Assembly (NCBI GenBank): GCA_900318205.1
Contig: ONJS01000010.1
Location: 20,933-84,932 of the forward strand
Reading direction: 5' to 3'
DNA from: an uncultured Prevotellaceae bacterium
Lineage (GTDB): Bacteria > Bacteroidota > Bacteroidia > Bacteroidales > Muribaculaceae
DNA length: 64,000 nucleotides
Positions 62,973 through 64,000 of this stretch are shown here, one piece after another (the first letter of the stretch is position 1; every line of letters begins with the position of its first letter). A program made the position numbers and the translations under genes. The notes below the pieces were generated by a model. It ran no database searches. It worked only from the letters and a program-made list of their open reading frames with translations, and had not been told where the DNA came from.

Positions 62973-63046
62973 GCCTCTTTAGCTCAGTTGGCCAGAGCAC
63001 GTGATTTGTAATCTCGGGGTCGTTGGTTCGAATCCGACAAGAGGCT
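62973..63046 (+). tRNA. tRNA-Thr (anticodon TGT)
   Basis: A 74-nt cloverleaf. Acceptor GCCTCTT/AAGAGGC, D-arm GCTC...GAGC, anticodon loop TTTGTAA (TGT, Thr), T-arm GTTGG/CCGAC with loop TTCGAAT, discriminator T; CCA is not encoded. The anticodon stem has one T-T pair. Confidence 0.93.
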
Positions 63047-63061
63047 CAAAGAACATAACAC

Positions 63062-63105
63062 AATGGGTAGACTGAGGGCCGCGGGTTTGAGCCCCGTCTT
63101 CCGCT
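63062..63105 (+). pseudogene. Truncated tRNA, probably tRNA-Gly (TCC) remnant
   Basis: The 3' part of a tRNA is clear: CTGAGGG (3' side of an anticodon stem), T-arm GCGGG-TTTGAGC-CCCGT, acceptor 3' strand CTTCCGC and discriminator T. Upstream only a D-loop-like AATGGGTAGA remains; the 5' acceptor strand GCGGAAG and the anticodon loop are missing. The kept part fits tRNA-Gly (TCC) of Bacteroidota, which I recall from the usual gene order. It cannot work as a tRNA as written. Confidence 0.7.
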
Positions 63106-63125
63106 CACAGAACAAAACGAATATT

Positions 63126-63197
<72 letters not shown>

Positions 63198-63319
63198 CAA
63201 AAGTAGAACGCTTCGCCTCTCACTGATTGCGGGTTAAAGTTATCACAAGAGGTGGAGTGATTTACGCAATAAGGTAGAGTAATATATTATCATTCAATTT
63301 TCAATAACAACTTAAAGTT

Positions 63320-64000
63320 ATGGCTAAAGAGCATTTTGAAAGAACAAAACCGCATGTTAACATCGGTACCATTGGTCACGTTGACCACGGTAAAACTACC
63401 CTGACCGCTGCTATTACCACCGTGCTTGCTAAGGACGGTGATATCTCTGGTGACAACGTTCGTTCGTTCGACTCGATCGACAACGCCCCCGAGGAGAAGG
63501 AGCGCGGTATTACTATCAACACCGCTCACGTTGAGTATGAGACCAAGAATCGTCACTATGCTCACGTTGACTGCCCGGGCCACGCTGTGAACGTTCCCCG
63601 TCTGGTTATCTTCCTGAACAAGTGTGACTCCCCCGACGTTGACGAAGAGATGATCGAGCTCGTTGAGATGGACGTTCGTGACCTTCTCTCAGAGTATGAG
63701 TTCGACGGTGAGAACACCCCCATCATCCGCGGTTCCGCTCTTGGTGCACTCCAGGGTGATCCCAAGTGGGAGGATACCGTTCGTGAGCTGATGAACGCTG
63801 TTGACGAGTGGATTCCCCTGCCCCCGCGTGATCGTGACAAGCCCTTCCTGATGCCCATCGAGGACGTCTTCTCAATCACTGGCCGTGGCACCGTTGCTAC
63901 TGGTCGTATCGAGACTGGTGTCGTTAAGGTGAGCGACGAGGTTCAGATCATGGGTCTGGGTGCCGAGATGAAGTCGGTAGTTACCGGCGTTGAGATGTTC
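63320..64000 (+). CDS. tuf: Elongation factor Tu, partial, with in-frame G-domain deletion
   Basis: GTPase that delivers aminoacyl-tRNA to the ribosome; the gene runs off the right edge (227 codons visible). [32 protein letters not shown] (P-loop) and [20 protein letters not shown] (switch I) are normal. After VDCPGHA (codon at 63584) the protein jumps directly to [15 protein letters not shown]. The conserved stretch of about 39 residues from DYVKNM to LLARQ (switch II end, a beta-strand and a helix) is absent, yet the frame stays open. The rest is normal into domain 2. As written it could not fold as a working EF-Tu. Either this is a defective copy or the assembly has lost 117 bases. Confidence 0.9.
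   Translation, partial: MAKEHFERTKPHVNIGTIGHVDHGKTTLTAAITTVLAKDGDISGDNVRSFDSIDNAPEEKERGITINTAHVEYETKNRHYAHVDCPGHAVNVPRLVIFLNKCDSPDVDEEMIELVEMDVRDLLSEYEFDGENTPIIRGSALGALQGDPKWEDTVRELMNAVDEWIPLPPRDRDKPFLMPIEDVFSITGRGTVATGRIETGVVKVSDEVQIMGLGAEMKSVVTGVEMF

Overview
The window reads as a chromosomal segment of a Bacteroidales bacterium, most likely a gut relative of Muribaculaceae or Prevotellaceae. The reasons are two SusC/SusD pairs, a complete type IX secretion (Por/Gld) gene set, lipoproteins with acidic residues after the lipid cysteine, the Bacteroidota -7 promoter box TAnnTTTG in front of many genes, and the order rpsU-xerC-hpf-tRNA cluster-tuf. The family-level placement is inference.

Layout. 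1-346: start of an aminopeptidase P gene (minus). 548-7181: a minus-strand SusC/SusD pair with a PafA-like phosphatase. 7224-7742: a small cassette with perfect 26-bp inverted ends around a GxxExxY gene. 7771-20331: a LacI-type regulator and a divergent starch locus (SusC, SusD, two SusE/F-like lipoproteins, an alpha-amylase and a GH53 galactanase, the last two with dockerin-like repeats). 20385-21823: two paralogous methyltransferases. 21977-26284: a SusA-like neopullulanase behind murF, with ddl divergent. 26315-26752: a second inverted-repeat cassette, around a four-helix-bundle (23S rRNA intervening-sequence type) gene. 26765-32722: pulA, malQ and a sugar transporter in one operon. 32900-35031: two acyltransferases. 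35181-52168: an exopolysaccharide region (flippase, export lipoprotein, tyrosine autokinase, polymerase, four glycosyltransferases, beta-helix protein, two dockerin-CotH proteins, radical SAM protein). 52181-53284: ychF. 53392-60504: porT-porP-porK-porL-porM-porN. 60651-64000: rpsU, xerC, hpf, tRNAs and the start of tuf.

How it works together. Extracellular starch would be bound by SusD/E/F lipoproteins, cut by the secreted amylase, imported by SusC, processed in the periplasm by the SusA-like enzyme and the pullulanase, carried across the inner membrane by the MFS protein and rearranged by MalQ. Three 14-bp palindromes of consensus TGCAAMCGATTGCA stand 55, 56 and 55 bp upstream of the -7 boxes of the susC operon, the amylase gene and the transporter-malQ-pulA operon. 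This defines a probable LacI-family regulon with an activator-like geometry; the susC-side copy also covers the presumed -33 element of the regulator's own gene.

Most interesting signals: (1) the three-operator regulon with fixed spacing; (2) two unrelated small genes packaged the same way between inverted arrays of 7-9-bp units, resembling rRNA intervening-sequence elements placed between genes; (3) a tuf reading frame that lacks about 39 G-domain codons in frame, next to a truncated tRNA-Gly and a tRNA-Thr with a mismatched acceptor stem, which is either a misassembly or a decaying copy; (4) dockerin-like repeats on four secreted proteins beside a type IX secretion operon. No CRISPR array, rRNA gene, transposase or prophage was seen.
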